Shown in pieces: positions 6,259-7,027 of a DNA stretch of 7,027 nt. The DNA is taken from the NCBI GenBank assembly GCA_964579675.1, contig CAZOIA010000261.1:1-7027 (forward strand), written 5' to 3'. Source of the DNA: CAZOIA01 sp964579675 (lineage in GTDB: Bacteria > Planctomycetota > Phycisphaerae > UBA1845 > PWPN01). Position numbers and translations under genes: made by a program. Positions within the stretch are counted from its first letter, which is position 1. Every line of letters starts with the position of its first letter. A model generated the notes under the pieces. It was not told where the DNA came from. It was given only the letters and a program-made list of their open reading frames with translations, and ran no database searches.

Positions 6259-6879
6259 TTATCCGTCCGGGTTGGCCAGCACCTCTTCGAGTCGCGATCG
6301 CAGCGCCTCCGGAACCCGCTGCACCCAATCCGGCCCGATCAGGCCGACGCGGAGCATGTCGCGAACGTGCACGCGGTCCAGATCTCGAAACGCCGTCAGC
6401 TTCATCGTCACCAGCTCGATCAGATCCAGGGCATCGACGCCGTCCGGACTCCGAATGCCAACCTTCAGCGGCGGAGCGGACACCAAGTCATTGGGTTTGA
6501 TCTTCTCGTTCGCGAAGACCAGATGGACGGCCCGGCTCGGCATCGGGTCGTCGCGTTCGAAGAACATCGAGACCCCGTGTACCTCTTCGTGCATGAAACC
6601 GGCCTGGGTCATAGCCGCGACTGCGTTCGGCAGTGCGCGTCGTTCCAAGAGGACGTCTACATCCTTGGTATTCCGCACGGCCCCCTCGTCTTTGCTTCCG
6701 ACCCACACCGCGACCGCATTTCCGCCGACGACGGCGTAGGGAATCCCCGCCTGCTCCAGAGCCCGGGCCGTCCGCAGCATTCGCTCACGTACCTTCTCCA
6801 CGGCTCGCTCTGCGCGCATGATCCACTCCATCGGAACCCGCACCACGTTAATCGGCACGTCTACGTCAGGTATGGCCAT
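6259..6879 (-). CDS. Minimal nucleotidyltransferase-like protein (AbiEii/MNT fold), 206 residues
   Basis: Members of this superfamily transfer a nucleotide to a protein, RNA or small molecule. The fold signature is present: a helix (~24-44) leading to YAVVGGNAVAVWV (48-60), with the GG turn at 52-53, then TKDVDVLL (71-78) with the metal-binding pair D73 and D75. The third acidic residue expected on a later strand seems to be replaced: that strand reads AVHLVFA (117-123), with H119 where D is usual. A helical region with LIELVTMKLTAFRDLDRVHVRDML resembles the C-terminal part of such proteins. I chose ATG 6879, just downstream of a TATAAT box; an ATG at 6954 would put that box inside the gene, and ATGs at 6831 and 6819 lie downstream. 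Top6A follows 32 bases later. No antitoxin or HEPN partner is visible. Fold is likely; target and activity are unknown. Confidence 0.72.
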   Translation of the reverse strand: MAIPDVDVPINVVRVPMEWIMRAERAVEKVRERMLRTARALEQAGIPYAVVGGNAVAVWVGSKDEGAVRNTKDVDVLLERRALPNAVAAMTQAGFMHEEVHGVSMFFERDDPMPSRAVHLVFANEKIKPNDLVSAPPLKVGIRSPDGVDALDLIELVTMKLTAFRDLDRVHVRDMLRVGLIGPDWVQRVPEALRSRLEEVLANPDG

Positions 6880-6885
6880 GTACCC

Positions 6886-6891
6886 ATTATA
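6886..6891 (-). promoter_or_regulatory. TATAAT -10 box giving a probable leaderless transcript
   Basis: A perfect TATAAT on the - strand ends six bases before the nucleotidyltransferase ATG at 6879, so transcription would begin at or very near the start codon, and no ribosome binding site is present. The -35 position 17 bases upstream (6909-6914) reads TGTGCA, a poor match to TTGACA, so the promoter is plausible but unproven. It would drive both the nucleotidyltransferase and Top6A genes. Confidence 0.5.
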
Positions 6892-7027
6892 CCGCCCGGA
6901 CGCAGAGCTGCACAGCGACCGCCAACTCCCCATTGGGCTTCGGGTGCATGACACTTTGGGCGGCTTGTTGGAGGGCGCCGCCCCCAGGTGTTTCCGAACC
7001 GCGCCCGTAAGGAAGCGGACCCCCTCT
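6892..7027. other. Non-coding end of the window with a 7-bp stem
   Basis: I see no gene. GGGCGGC at 6958-6964 pairs with GCCGCCC at 6977-6983 around a 12-base loop, and the DNA is strongly GC-rich. There is no T-run on either side, so it is not a convincing intrinsic terminator. The final bases (about 6994-7020, CCGAACCGCGCCCGTAAGG and onward) resemble intergenic repeat sequence that I loosely associate with Planctomycetota. Confidence 0.35.

Noticed and set aside
6227..6328. Longer N-terminus for Top6A beginning at 6328.
   Set aside because: It would overlap the nucleotidyltransferase gene by 70 bases and ignore the strong GGAGGAG site just before GTG 6226.
6880..6954. Longer N-terminus for the nucleotidyltransferase beginning at 6954.
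   Set aside because: The extra 25 residues do not look like part of the fold, and the frame would run through the TATAAT box; the ATG at 6879 fits better.
6958..6983. Seven-pair GC stem as a terminator of a gene outside the window.
   Set aside because: No T-run on either strand and no gene visible to terminate; kept only as a palindrome.

Overview
The window looks like chromosome of a GC-rich member of the Planctomycetota, perhaps a Phycisphaerae-like lineage. That placement is inferred from a secreted sugar hydrolase ending in a dockerin-type calcium-loop tail of the style common in that phylum, from a bacterial topoisomerase VI A subunit, and from intergenic repeat sequence of a kind I associate with the group. 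No search could be run. There are six protein genes, no RNA gene I can defend, no CRISPR array and no transposase.

Left (1-1250, + strand): the 3' part of a GH172/DUF2961 glycoside hydrolase with a C-terminal dockerin-like tail. A 492-base gene-free stretch (1251-1742) follows. Next (1743-3383, + strand) is the most unusual gene: one uninterrupted 546-codon frame with an HNH nuclease plus an alpha/beta accessory domain in its first ~200 residues and a complete class II-type asparagine synthetase A (AsnA) in the remainder. GC content jumps at the junction and in-frame ATG codons sit exactly where a stand-alone AsnA would begin, so a recent fusion, a stop-codon loss or an assembly/sequencing error must all be considered.

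Centre (3400-4831, - strand, convergent with the fusion gene): a translationally coupled pair, a small acyl carrier protein followed by a lipoyl-domain E2 acyltransferase of the 2-oxo acid dehydrogenase family. They overlap by 8 bases (ATGAATGA). The likely logic is movement of acyl groups between a lipoyl arm and a phosphopantetheine arm, but no E1, E3 or biosynthetic partner is in view. Upstream of the pair is a 195-base spacer with imperfect direct repeats.

Right (5027-6879, - strand): a minimal nucleotidyltransferase-like gene with a TATAAT box six bases before its ATG (a probable leaderless start), followed after 32 bases by a topoisomerase VI subunit A / Spo11-family gene with all catalytic residues, a Lys/Ala-rich N-terminal tail and a strong ribosome binding site at a GTG start. 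No subunit B gene lies in the window. The last ~150 bases hold palindromic non-coding sequence only.
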